This document shows, piece by piece, positions 9,264 to 17,312 of a stretch of 64,000 nt of DNA. The stretch is from Halosimplex rubrum (lineage in GTDB: Archaea > Halobacteriota > Halobacteria > Halobacteriales > Haloarculaceae), in the NCBI RefSeq assembly GCF_013415885.1, contig NZ_CP058910.1, forward strand, positions 3,348,001-3,412,000, given 5' to 3'. How positions within the stretch are numbered: the stretch's first letter is position 1; the number at the start of each line of letters is the position of its first letter. The position numbers were made by a program, and so were the translations under genes. The notes below the pieces were generated by a model, which saw nothing but the letters and a program-made list of their open reading frames with translations, made no database searches and was not told where the DNA came from.

Positions 9264-11975
9264 TCAGCGCAGGAACCCGAGCAGTTCGTAGTCGTGGTCG
9301 GGCTCGTACCGGCGGAACAGCAGGCTGTTGGTCAGCACGGAGACGCTGGAGATAGCCATGGCGACCGCGGCCAGCACCGGTTGGAGCAGCCCCAGCGAGG
9401 CCAGCGGGATCATCGCCGTGTTGTAGCCCAGCGCCCAGAAGAGGTTCTGCTTGATCTTCGCGAGGGTCCCCTCCGAGACGCGGACGGCCTTGACCACGTC
9501 CAGCGGGTCCGACCGCATCAGCGTCACGTCGGCGGCCTCGATGGCCACGTCGGTGCCGCTCCCGATGGCACAGCCGACGAAGGCCGTCGCCAGCGCCGGC
9601 GCGTCGTTGACGCCGTCGCCGACCATCATCGCCCGGCGGCCCTCGGACTGGAGGTCGTCGACCGCGTCGGCCTTGTCCTCCGGCAGGACGCCGGCCATCA
9701 CGTTGTCGGGGTCGATCCCGACTCGCTCCGCGACTGCAGTCGCCGTCCGCTCGTTGTCGCCGGTGATCAGCCACACGTCCGTGCCCCGGTCGCGGAGTTC
9801 GCTGACGGCCGTCTCCGCCGACTCCTTGACCGTGTCCGCGTCGGCGACGACGCCGAGCAGGCGGTACGCCTCGCTCGCCGCGTCGGCGCCCTCTCCGTCG
9901 GCCAGCGCGACCAGCATCGCGGTCTTGCCCTCGCGTTCGAGCCGGTCCATCGCCTCGTCAGCGGGCGCCACGTCGACCCCCGCATCGCGCAGGAGTTTGC
10001 GGTTGCCCACGAGCACGCGGCCGCGGCTCGTCGTCGCTTTCACGCCCTGGCCGGGGACGTTCTCGAACGCTTCAGCGTCCTCGACCTCGATACCGCGCTC
10101 GCGGGCGCCCTCGACGATGGCCTCGGCGAGCGGGTGTTCGCTGCCGGACTCGGCGCTCGCGGCGACTTCGAGGACGAACTCCTCGGTGACTTCGGGACCC
10201 ACGAGAGCACCCCCGTCGGTCGCCGCGTCGCCGTCCGGGGACGCTTCGCCCTCGACGCTGCCGCCGTCGGTGGCGGGCAGCGCGACCACGTCGGTCAGTT
10301 CCATCTCGCCTTTCGTCAGGGTGCCGGTCTTGTCGAAGACGACGGTGTCCACGTCGCGGACCCGTTCAAGGATGTCCCCCCCCTCGAAGAGGACGCCGTT
10401 GCGCGCGCCGATGGTCGTCCCGACCATCGTCGCCGCCGGCGTCGCCAGCCCGAGCGCGCAGGGACAGGCGATCAGCACCGCCGACGCGAAGACGACGACC
10501 GCGAACTCGAAGACGCCCACCGCGGCGGGACCGCCCGCGGCGAGCCCCCACACCGGCAGCGACCCGACGAACCCGGCCAGCGCCTCGGGGAAGGCGTACC
10601 AGACCGCCCCCCAGAACAGCGCGTTGACGATGACCGCCGGGACGAAATACGAGGAGATGCGGTCGGCGACGTTCTGGATCTCCGGCTGGCGGCTCTGGGC
10701 GTCCTTGACGCGGGCGACGATTTGCTGGATCGCCGTCTCCTCGCCCACCTTGGTGGCCTCGACCACGAGGACACCGTTCCGGTTGACCGTCGAGCCGATC
10801 ACCTCGTCGCCCGGCTCCTTCGAGACGGGCACCGACTCGCCGGTGACCATCGACTCGTCGACCGCGCTGTCGCCGTCGACGACCTCGGCGTCGGTGGGAA
10901 TCTTCTCTCCGGGGCGGACCTTCAGGCGGTCGCCGACCTCGACCGCCGAGAGCGGAACCTCCTCTTCGACTACGGCGGCTTCGCCGCCTCCGTGAGGCGT
11001 CTCCGACGCCTCTCCGTCCTCGTGGACCAGCGTCGCCGTGTCGGCCTCCATCTCCAGCAGCGAGCGGATCGCCTCGGAGGCCTGGCCTTTCGAGCGGGCT
11101 TCGAGGAAGTTGCCCAGCGTGATGAACACCAAGATCAGCGCGGCGGTGTCGAAGTACAGCCCCTCGCCGGGGAACCCGAGCAGGCGCGCCACGGAGTAGA
11201 GATACGCCGTCGACGAGCCCAGGGCGATCAGCACGTCCATGTTCGCCGTCCGGTTCTTCACGAGCGCCGTGTAGGAGTTCTCGTAGAACTCCTTGCCCAG
11301 CGCGTACTGGACGGGCGTCGCGAGCGCGAAGGCGACCCAGCCCAGCGGGATCCCCTCGAAGGTGGCGTCCATCCACCCGGGCGCGAAGAGGTGCCCGGCC
11401 ATCATCGCCAGCAGCGGCAGCGACAGCACCGCACCGAAGAGCGTCAGATTTCGCTGGCGCCGGATCTCCGCGTCGCGTGCGGCCTGCTGTGGATCGGTCG
11501 AGGAATCGCTGTCCTCTCCGCCAGCGCCGTCCTCGCCGTCGGCGCCACGTTCGCCCTCGCGGACGGGGGAGTAGCCGGCGCCCTCGATGGCGTCGTAGAC
11601 GTCCGCCAGCGACGCCTCGGCGGGGTTGTACGTCACCGTCCCCTCGTCGGTCGCGTAGTTCACGTCCGCGTCGATCACTCCCGGCGTGTCCAGCAGCGCG
11701 GACTCGTTGGTCTCCGCGCAGTTCGCACAGGACATGTCCGTGATGCCCACGGAGACCGTCTCGCTGGCCGCCTCGTAGCCCGCGTCCTCGATGGCGTCGT
11801 AGATCTCGCGGAGGGTCGTCTCGTCGGGGTCGTACGTGACGCTCCCCTCGTCGGTCGCGTAGTTCGCGTCGACCGACGAGACGCCCGCCAGCGAGCCCAC
11901 GCGCTCCTCGATCGTCCCCGAACAGTTCGCGCAGCTCATCCCGTGGAGCTGTAGTCTGGAAGTGCGCTCGGTCAT
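9264..11975 (-). CDS. copA: Copper-translocating P-type ATPase with two HMA domains
   Basis: 903 aa from ATG 11975; an ATG at 12005 would add ten residues. Two N-terminal metal-binding domains carry GMSCANC (C15, C18) and DMSCANC (C83, C86). After an acidic linker come the membrane helices, the transport motif ACPCALGLATP, the phosphorylation site DKTGTLTKGE, and the hinge GDGVNDAPAL. The CPC motif and paired HMA domains indicate Cu(I) export (P1B-1 type). A Ser/Asp/Gly-rich insertion lies in the ATP-binding domain. It is probably regulated by copper through the nearby TRASH regulator and an upstream dyad; both links are inference. Confidence 0.93.
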   Translation of the reverse strand: MTERTSRLQLHGMSCANCSGTIEERVGSLAGVSSVDANYATDEGSVTYDPDETTLREIYDAIEDAGYEAASETVSVGITDMSCANCAETNESALLDTPGVIDADVNYATDEGTVTYNPAEASLADVYDAIEGAGYSPVREGERGADGEDGAGGEDSDSSTDPQQAARDAEIRRQRNLTLFGAVLSLPLLAMMAGHLFAPGWMDATFEGIPLGWVAFALATPVQYALGKEFYENSYTALVKNRTANMDVLIALGSSTAYLYSVARLLGFPGEGLYFDTAALILVFITLGNFLEARSKGQASEAIRSLLEMEADTATLVHEDGEASETPHGGGEAAVVEEEVPLSAVEVGDRLKVRPGEKIPTDAEVVDGDSAVDESMVTGESVPVSKEPGDEVIGSTVNRNGVLVVEATKVGEETAIQQIVARVKDAQSRQPEIQNVADRISSYFVPAVIVNALFWGAVWYAFPEALAGFVGSLPVWGLAAGGPAAVGVFEFAVVVFASAVLIACPCALGLATPAATMVGTTIGARNGVLFEGGDILERVRDVDTVVFDKTGTLTKGEMELTDVVALPATDGGSVEGEASPDGDAATDGGALVGPEVTEEFVLEVAASAESGSEHPLAEAIVEGARERGIEVEDAEAFENVPGQGVKATTSRGRVLVGNRKLLRDAGVDVAPADEAMDRLEREGKTAMLVALADGEGADAASEAYRLLGVVADADTVKESAETAVSELRDRGTDVWLITGDNERTATAVAERVGIDPDNVMAGVLPEDKADAVDDLQSEGRRAMMVGDGVNDAPALATAFVGCAIGSGTDVAIEAADVTLMRSDPLDVVKAVRVSEGTLAKIKQNLFWALGYNTAMIPLASLGLLQPVLAAVAMAISSVSVLTNSLLFRRYEPDHDYELLGFLR

Positions 11976-12021
11976 CTTGTCTCTAGATAGGGGCTCCCTA
12001 TTCATGCGGTTTGTCCCTGTG

Positions 12022-12054
12022 TTTCGAAATTCAAATCGCCGGTAAATTTTCGAA
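12022..12054. promoter_or_regulatory. AT-rich imperfect inverted repeat upstream of copA
   Basis: TTTCGAAATT (12022-12031) faces AAATTTTCGAA (12044-12054), an imperfect dyad in an AT-rich island unusual for this DNA. It overlaps the likely TATA region of copA (AAATTTA on the minus strand). It could be the binding site of a copper-responsive regulator. Confidence 0.45.
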
Positions 12055-12090
12055 TCGAAGTCAGAATAGGTGAGAAATTCGATTCTACCG

Positions 12091-12555
12091 CTAGTCGACC
12101 CGCCGCGTGAACGTCACCCGTTTCGGTTCGAACCCGTTGTCCCGGTAGAACCGGCGGGCACCGTCGTTGTGCCACTCGCAGGAGACCTCGACGTAGTCGA
12201 CGCCGCGGTCGCGGGCGAGCTGTTCGACCGCGTCGAGTGCGGCGCTGCCGTATCCCTCGTTACGGTGGGCCTCGGCCACGAACAGGTCGACGATGTCGAG
12301 GGACTCCGAGTTGGTCCGCGAGGGGTGGGTACCGACGCTGAGGACCAGCGAGCCGACGATATCGTCGTCCACGGTGAGCAAGTAGGCGGTGGTGTCGTCG
12401 CTGTCGAGCCAGCCCTCGACTCCCGACTCGGCGGGTTCGGGGCCGTCGTATGCGATCTCGTTCAGTTCGTCGTACGGTTCCATCTCCGTGGCGAGTGCGT
12501 ACCAGTGCTCGGCGAGCAACTCCACGTCCTTGCGCGTCGCTTCGACGAGTTCCAT
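12091..12555 (-). CDS. GNAT family N-acetyltransferase
   Basis: 154 aa, a complete single GNAT domain. Visible features are the beta-bulge region around DIVDLFVAEAHRNEGYGSAAL (acetyl-CoA pyrophosphate loop, Q/RxxGxG/A variant RNEGYG) and a C-terminal RRFYRDNGFE motif typical of the family. The substrate is unknown. It lies upstream of copA on the same strand with a 115-bp gap holding the copA promoter, so it is probably a separate transcript. Confidence 0.85.
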   Translation of the reverse strand: MELVEATRKDVELLAEHWYALATEMEPYDELNEIAYDGPEPAESGVEGWLDSDDTTAYLLTVDDDIVGSLVLSVGTHPSRTNSESLDIVDLFVAEAHRNEGYGSAALDAVEQLARDRGVDYVEVSCEWHNDGARRFYRDNGFEPKRVTFTRRVD

Positions 12556-13098
12556 ACGCGCCGCACAGGCGGGACTCGCTTACGACTTGTCCCGGTTCGG
12601 GGCGCGATCCCAGGTGAGAGGGGTTCGCACGGCACGGAAACGCATTTGTGGGGCGCTCGAATAGTCGGGGGTAGGATGGACAAGAGCCCGAGGTCGGGCC
12701 GCGCCCTCCGACTCGCGTAGACCGTCGACGGCAGCGGCGGTCGCGTGGGCAGGGCGGGTTCGACCGGCTCGCCGGCTGTGCGCCGTTCGGACGCGCGTTC
12801 GGGTCGCTGCCGAACGCGTCTCGTCCCCGGACGGTCGCGCTTTCGGCACCCGGCGCCGCGCTTCGCGGACAGCGGCGCCCGTCTTCTCGACGGCGTCTCC
12901 CCGTAGCGATAGCCCCGAGGCGCGGCTCTGAGTCGGTCGACGACCGCCAGCCCTGCCGACCATCCGAATGCTACGCCACACACGCCCGCGACCGCACAGC
13001 CTCGACGACCACCGAACCGCACACCGCCGGACCCCGGCTCGTCCGACACCGAACCGCTCGCCCGACCGGGGCCACCGCTCCGGGCCAGAGGGTCGACA
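12556..13098. other. 543-bp gene-free region with long perfect hairpins
   Basis: No convincing coding frame is seen on either strand; short frames are arginine/proline-rich, unlike haloarchaeal proteins. It contains a 9-bp perfect stem with a 7-nt loop (12794-12802 with 12810-12818), an 8-bp perfect stem (12852-12859 with 12872-12879), and a smaller dyad GCCCGA/TCGGGC (12686-12699). It could be a structured RNA, a long leader of the methyltransferase gene downstream, or decayed sequence. Strong G+C bias makes chance stems common. Confidence 0.35.
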
Positions 13099-14247
13099 AT
13101 GACCCCTCGCCGCGAGCCGCTGGTCCTCGACGCCAGGACCGACGCCGGCCCCGACCGCTTCGAGTTCCACACGGCCGACGGCGTCGGCGCCGCCGACGCG
13201 TTCTGTCCCGGCGAACTGCTCGCGCTCGAACACCTGTGGGACCGCGACCTCGGACGGCTCCGGACGGTCGGCGCCCGCTACGGCGTCGGCGGCGTCGTCC
13301 TCGCCGACCGCGCCAGTCCCGTCACCATCACGACCCCGAGCGCTCGCGCGGCCGCGCTCTGCGAGCGCAACGCCGCCACCAACGGCGTCGACGCGACCGT
13401 CGAGGTCGCGACCGGCCTCGGGTCGGTCGACGGCCCGGTCGGCGAGCCCGTCGACACCGCCGTCTTCGTTCCCGAAGCGTACACTCCCATCGAGGTCGGG
13501 ATCCGGCGTCTCCGATCGGCGCTCGACTCGCTCGCCGGCGACGGTGCGCTCTACGTCGCCGCGAAGCCCGAAACCGGACTGGGTCGATACGGGGACGCGC
13601 TCGCCGAGACCGCGTCGACGGTGTCGACCGTCCGCGAGCGAGACGGCTGGTCGCTCCTGCGTGCGACCGTCCCGCGATCCGCCGATGGCGCCCGGCGCGA
13701 GCCCGATCCCCCCTTCGACCGAACCGACGCGACCGTCGACGGCGTCGACCTGGACCTCGTGACCGCACCGGGACTGTTCGCGGCCGGCGGCCTCGACCAC
13801 GGGACGCGACTACTCGCCGAGACCGCGACCATCGGCGACGGGGACAGGGTGTTGGACCTCTGTTGTGGCTACGGCTCGCTGGCGGCCTACGCCGGACGAG
13901 TCGCCGACTGCTCTGTCCGGGCCAGCGACGACGACGCGCTCGCGACGGCGGCCGCCCGGCGAACGCTCGCCGCCAACGACGTCGACGGCCGAGTCGTCAC
14001 CGCGGACTGCACCCCAGAGGTCACCGACGCGACGTTCGACGCGATCCTCTGTAACCCGCCGACCCACGCCGGCGACGGCGTGCTCGCCGACCTGTTCCGC
14101 GGCGCGGCGGACGCCCTCCGAGGGGACGGCCGCTGCTGGGTCGTTCACCACCGCGCGCTCGACCTGGCGGACTCGCTCGCCGCGTTCGGAAGCGTCGAGA
14201 CCGTCGTCAGCGGCGCCGAACACGTCGTTCGGCTCGCCCGACGCTGA
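13099..14247 (+). CDS. RsmC-like class I SAM methyltransferase
   Basis: 382 aa. The C-terminal half is a standard Rossmann methyltransferase: motif I DLCCGYGSLA (about 251-260), an acidic residue in RASDDDAL, and the catalytic NPPTH (about 318-322). The N-terminal half looks like a degenerate, duplicated methyltransferase domain, the layout of RsmC/RlmG enzymes that make m2G in rRNA. NPP(T/F)H fits N2-guanine methylation. The target (for example 16S G1207-like) is inference. It stands alone on the plus strand between minus-strand genes. Confidence 0.8.
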   Translation: MTPRREPLVLDARTDAGPDRFEFHTADGVGAADAFCPGELLALEHLWDRDLGRLRTVGARYGVGGVVLADRASPVTITTPSARAAALCERNAATNGVDATVEVATGLGSVDGPVGEPVDTAVFVPEAYTPIEVGIRRLRSALDSLAGDGALYVAAKPETGLGRYGDALAETASTVSTVRERDGWSLLRATVPRSADGARREPDPPFDRTDATVDGVDLDLVTAPGLFAAGGLDHGTRLLAETATIGDGDRVLDLCCGYGSLAAYAGRVADCSVRASDDDALATAAARRTLAANDVDGRVVTADCTPEVTDATFDAILCNPPTHAGDGVLADLFRGAADALRGDGRCWVVHHRALDLADSLAAFGSVETVVSGAEHVVRLARR

Positions 14248-14271
14248 GAGAGCAGCACGGACGAGTCGGAT

Positions 14272-14868
14272 TCAGCCCTCGGCGCCCTCCCGCAACTCCT
14301 CGTACATCTCGACGAACGAGGCCTCGCAGGACGCACAGCAGAAGTGGTAGGTCTCGCCGTCGAACTCGCGGGTCTCGCCCTCGGCGCTGACGGTGTTGCC
14401 GCACTCGTCGCAGGTCAGCGCCAGCTCGGCCTCGGCGACGGAGGGATTCCACGACCGATCCGACAGCAGCGACACCTCGTAGTCGCGCACGTCCTCCATC
14501 GCGACGGCCGAGTCGAGCAGCGAGAGCACGTCGCCCTCGGGGACGGTCGCGGTGAAGACGACGCGCTCCTCGGCGGTGGTGAAGACGTGTTCGACGGCCT
14601 CGGCGTCTCCGAGCGAGTCCGCGACGGCCGAGGCGGCCCGCGGGGTGACGTTCAGGGTCACGAGCACGGGCGCGCCCTCGCGGAGCTTCGAGCGGTCGAC
14701 GTCGAGGGTGAACCCGCGGATGACGCCCAGGTCTTCGAGGCGCTCGACGCGGTCGGCGACCGCGGGCGGCGAGAGGTCGACGACGTCGGCGATGTCGCGC
14801 CAGGAGCGGCGGGCGTCGTCGAGCAGGAGTCCGAGGATCGTCCGGTCGGTGTCGTCGAGGTCGCGCAT
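14272..14868 (-). CDS. Lrp/AsnC-type regulator with C-terminal TRASH metal-sensing domain
   Basis: 198 aa. Residues 1-60 form an AsnC-type helix-turn-helix (DDTDRTILGLLLDD..., SPPAVADRVERLEDLGVI). A ligand-binding-like alpha/beta region follows, and the C terminus is a TRASH zinc/copper-binding domain with C153, C156 (CDEC) and C177, C178, C181 (FCCASC). This architecture matches the Halobacterium regulator VNG1179C reported to control a copper ATPase. Here it lies about 2.3 kb from copA and directly downstream of a DtxR-type gene on the same strand (75-bp gap), so copper or zinc sensing is likely. Confidence 0.88.
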   Translation of the reverse strand: MRDLDDTDRTILGLLLDDARRSWRDIADVVDLSPPAVADRVERLEDLGVIRGFTLDVDRSKLREGAPVLVTLNVTPRAASAVADSLGDAEAVEHVFTTAEERVVFTATVPEGDVLSLLDSAVAMEDVRDYEVSLLSDRSWNPSVAEAELALTCDECGNTVSAEGETREFDGETYHFCCASCEASFVEMYEELREGAEG

Positions 14869-14943
14869 ACGACGGACGAGCGGCGCCCGGGGGAAACTGG
14901 TTTCGGCTGTCGGGGACCACCGAGAAGGGGAGAACGAGACGAC

Positions 14944-15639
14944 TCAGGCGGCGCCGCTCGCGCTCTCGGCGGTCTCTTCGGGCGCGCCGACGAAGATGGT
15001 CCCGGCGACGCCGTCGGGGAGCGAGACGGTCTCGCCGGCCTCGACGAGCGCGACGGTCACCATCCCGATGGGTGCGACCTCCTCGACGACGAGCTCGGTG
15101 CCGGGCGTGATGCCGGCCTCGTCGAGGTAGGCCAGCTCCTCGGAGTCGCGGTCGCGGACGCGCCGGACGACGACGGTCTCGCCCTCGGCGCACTCGTCGA
15201 GGGTGTGGCCGGCGGTCTCGTCGACCGGGTCGAGCGCGTCGGTCGGGATCGGGTCCCCGTGGGGGTCGACGACGGGGTCGTCGAGCATCGCCGCGACCCG
15301 CCGCTCGAACTCCTCGCTGATGTGGTGTTCGAGCCGGTCGGCCTCGTCGTGGACCTCCGCCCAGTCGTACCCCAGCTCCTCGGTGAGATAGGTCTCCAGC
15401 AGCCGGTGGTGCCGGACGACCTCCAGCGCCACGGTCTCCCCCTCGGGCGTCAGCCGGACGCCCTTGTACTTCTCGCGCTCCACGAGCTCGCGCTCTTCGA
15501 GCTTCTCCATCATGCTGGTCGCCGTGGGCGCCGTCACGTCCAGCAACTCCGCGATGTGCGAGGTAGCGGCCGGCTCCTCGCCCTCCCGCTGGAGCTCGTA
15601 GATCGCCTTCAGGTAATCCTCCATCTTGGCGCTGAGCAT
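14944..15639 (-). CDS. DtxR/SirR family metal-dependent transcriptional regulator
   Basis: 231 aa. It has an N-terminal winged helix (LSAKMEDYLKAIYEL, recognition region around TAPTATSMMEKL), a metal-binding dimerisation domain (VVRHHRLLETYL, DEADRLEHHIS) with the His and Glu ligands, and a C-terminal FeoA/SH3-like domain (about 140-215). It is expected to repress Mn or Fe uptake genes when metal is bound. ATG 15639 is preceded directly by a GTG (15642); either could start. A perfect inverted repeat lies 5 bp upstream, so it probably regulates itself. Confidence 0.9.
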   Translation of the reverse strand: MLSAKMEDYLKAIYELQREGEEPAATSHIAELLDVTAPTATSMMEKLEERELVEREKYKGVRLTPEGETVALEVVRHHRLLETYLTEELGYDWAEVHDEADRLEHHISEEFERRVAAMLDDPVVDPHGDPIPTDALDPVDETAGHTLDECAEGETVVVRRVRDRDSEELAYLDEAGITPGTELVVEEVAPIGMVTVALVEAGETVSLPDGVAGTIFVGAPEETAESASGAA

Positions 15640-15646
15640 CACCCGA

Positions 15647-15671
15647 GATTAGACCCATCTAATCCTTAAGG
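15647..15671 (-). promoter_or_regulatory. Operator and TATA of the DtxR/SirR gene
   Basis: A perfect 7-bp inverted repeat GATTAGA-CCCA-TCTAATC (15647-15664) abuts a TATA-like CCTTAAG (15664-15670) about 25 bp upstream of the start codon. The position covers the promoter and start site, and the TTAG/CTAA halves resemble DtxR/IdeR-type boxes, so autoregulation is likely. Confidence 0.65.
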
Positions 15672-15746
15672 GTGTTGCACCGAACGGCCGCCGTTTCGAT
15701 CGGATCGACAGCGCGACGGTTCGACGGCCGCTCGGCCCGGAGCGCG

Positions 15747-16313
15747 TCAGCGGCCCAGTTCGTAGAACTCGTCGTTCGGTCGCATGTCGGCGAGGTGGGC
15801 CATCCGGTTCGAGAGGTTGAAGAAGGCGGTCACGCTGCCGATGTCCCAGATCGCGCGCTCGGAGTAGCCGTGGTCCTGCAAGCGCTCGAAGTCCGTCTCG
15901 TCGACCTCGGCCTGGTTCTCGGTCAGCTTGACGGCGAAGTCGAGCATCGCGCGGCGGTCGTCGGAGACGTTCGCGGTGCGGTGGTTGCTCGCCAGTTGCT
16001 CGGCGATCTGCGGGTCGTCGGCGTAGATCCGCGCGAGCGCGCCGTGGGCGACGTTGCAGTACAGGCAGTCGTTGGCGCCGCTGACGGCGACGATAATCAT
16101 CTCGATCTCGGCCCGGTCGAGTTCGGTGTGTTCAACCAGCGCGTCGTAGTACTGGAAGAACGCCCGGAAGTGCGAGGGCCGGTAGGCGTAGGCGAGGAAG
16201 ACGTTGGGGACGAAGCCGGCGTCGGCTTCCTCCTCGGCGATACGCTCCTGGAGGTCGTCGGGCAGTTCGTCCACGTCCGGGACCGGGAACCGCGTCATCG
16301 CTGGGTCGCTCAT
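15747..16313 (-). CDS. AhpD-like peroxidase-related protein (carboxymuconolactone decarboxylase family)
   Basis: 188 aa from ATG 16313. It carries the CMD/AhpD redox signature CLYCNVAHG with C83, C86 and H90. The overall pattern (FVPNVFLAYAYRPSHF near the start, then AEIEMIIVAVS) matches the uncharacterised peroxidase-related enzyme family. It likely reduces peroxides using the CxxC pair; the electron donor is unknown. It is divergent from the DUF457 gene and lies upstream of the DtxR regulator on the same strand. Confidence 0.85.
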   Translation of the reverse strand: MSDPAMTRFPVPDVDELPDDLQERIAEEEADAGFVPNVFLAYAYRPSHFRAFFQYYDALVEHTELDRAEIEMIIVAVSGANDCLYCNVAHGALARIYADDPQIAEQLASNHRTANVSDDRRAMLDFAVKLTENQAEVDETDFERLQDHGYSERAIWDIGSVTAFFNLSNRMAHLADMRPNDEFYELGR

Positions 16314-16408
16314 ACCGGATCCCCGTCCGGAGCGGGCTTCAGTGCTCGGGCGCCAGGCCGGCCACCCCGAGGGCGTAAGTACCGTGGCGGTCACAGCTAC
16401 GAACGGCG

Positions 16409-16912
16409 ATGTACAAGACGGGTCACTACGGGGCCGCGTTGCTCGTCTACGCGCCGGTCGGCGGCGCGCTGCTGGCCGCGGGGTTCGACGTCGCGGCGCT
16501 GGGCGGCGGCGCCGTCGTCGTCGGGCTCTCGGGGCTGCCCGACGTGGACCAGTGGATCCCGTTCGTCGAACACCGCGGTCCCACGCACACCGTTGGCTTC
16601 CTCGTTCTCGTCGCGCTCGCCGTCGGCGGGGCCGGCGTCGCGGTCGGGGACGCGGTCGGGACCGGCGAGATAGCTACGGTCGGGCGGACGGCGGCGCTGG
16701 GCGCGTTCGGCTTTCTCCTCGGGTCGCTCGCGATCGCCTCGCACCTGTTGGCCGACGCGCTGACGCCGATGGGGATCACGCCCTTTCGGCCGCTCTCGGA
16801 CGCCCACTACACGATCTCGTTGACCCGGGCGGACAACGCGGCGGCGAACTACCTGCTGTTGGGCCTCGGCGTGGCGGTGACGGTCGCGACGGCGCTGGTC
16901 GCCGGCGGGTGA
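16409..16912 (+). CDS. YdjM/DUF457-type membrane-bound metal-dependent hydrolase
   Basis: 167 aa with about four hydrophobic helices. Conserved polar motifs match the DUF457/YdjM family: LPDVDQWIPFVEHRGPTHT (about 46-64) and SHLLADALTPMGITPFRP (about 111-128). These His and Asp residues probably bind a metal at the membrane face. The substrate is unknown. A TATA-like GTAAGTA about 30-35 bp upstream fits a short leader. Confidence 0.8.
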   Translation: MYKTGHYGAALLVYAPVGGALLAAGFDVAALGGGAVVVGLSGLPDVDQWIPFVEHRGPTHTVGFLVLVALAVGGAGVAVGDAVGTGEIATVGRTAALGAFGFLLGSLAIASHLLADALTPMGITPFRPLSDAHYTISLTRADNAAANYLLLGLGVAVTVATALVAGG

Positions 16913-16932
16913 GGGCGGTTCGTCGCCCGCAG

Positions 16933-17184
16933 TTAGAACAGGTCCTGGTCGTCGAGCTGGTCCATGATGTCGTCGACGAACGCGTCGACGTTGTCGTAGG
17001 GGAAGTTCCCGCTCCCGAGCTTCGTGTTGAGCTCCATCGCGGTCATCGAGAAGTCGCCCGACTCGAACTTCGTGCCCGGACCGTTGGGCAGCGCCGGCAC
17101 CAGGTCCATCGGACTGGAGATCGGATAGTCCGCGCCTTCGAACGCCTCGGTGAACTGTTCGCGGAGGTCTTGCCTGTCAACCAT
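16933..17184 (-). CDS. MTH865-like family protein
   Basis: 83 aa from ATG 17184. The sequence (DLREQFTEAFEGADYPISSP, LVPALPNGPGTKFESG, MTAMELNTKLG) matches the small MTH865-like archaeal family as I know it, a compact all-helical fold of unknown function. The strong upstream TATA box supports this start over the longer frame at 17229. It converges on the DUF457 gene. Confidence 0.8.
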   Translation of the reverse strand: MVDRQDLREQFTEAFEGADYPISSPMDLVPALPNGPGTKFESGDFSMTAMELNTKLGSGNFPYDNVDAFVDDIMDQLDDQDLF

Positions 17185-17207
17185 ACCCGTACCATGTCGG
17201 CAGGGCA

Positions 17208-17216
17208 GTAAAAAAG
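17208..17216 (-). promoter_or_regulatory. TATA box of the MTH865-like gene
   Basis: CTTTTTTAC on the minus strand is 24-32 bp upstream of ATG 17184. Confidence 0.55.
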
Positions 17217-17312
17217 GTTCGAGATTCACATCTCCAAACGAGTTGCTCGTTTATTCCGTCCGCCGACCGCCGCGGACCCAAGCTTCCTTTCACTGGAGCA
17301 CGAAATCGACCT

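Noticed and set aside
12462-13800. Minus-strand ORFs across the 12.5-13.8 kb region
   Set aside because: They cross the RsmC-like gene out of frame and have no recognisable motifs.
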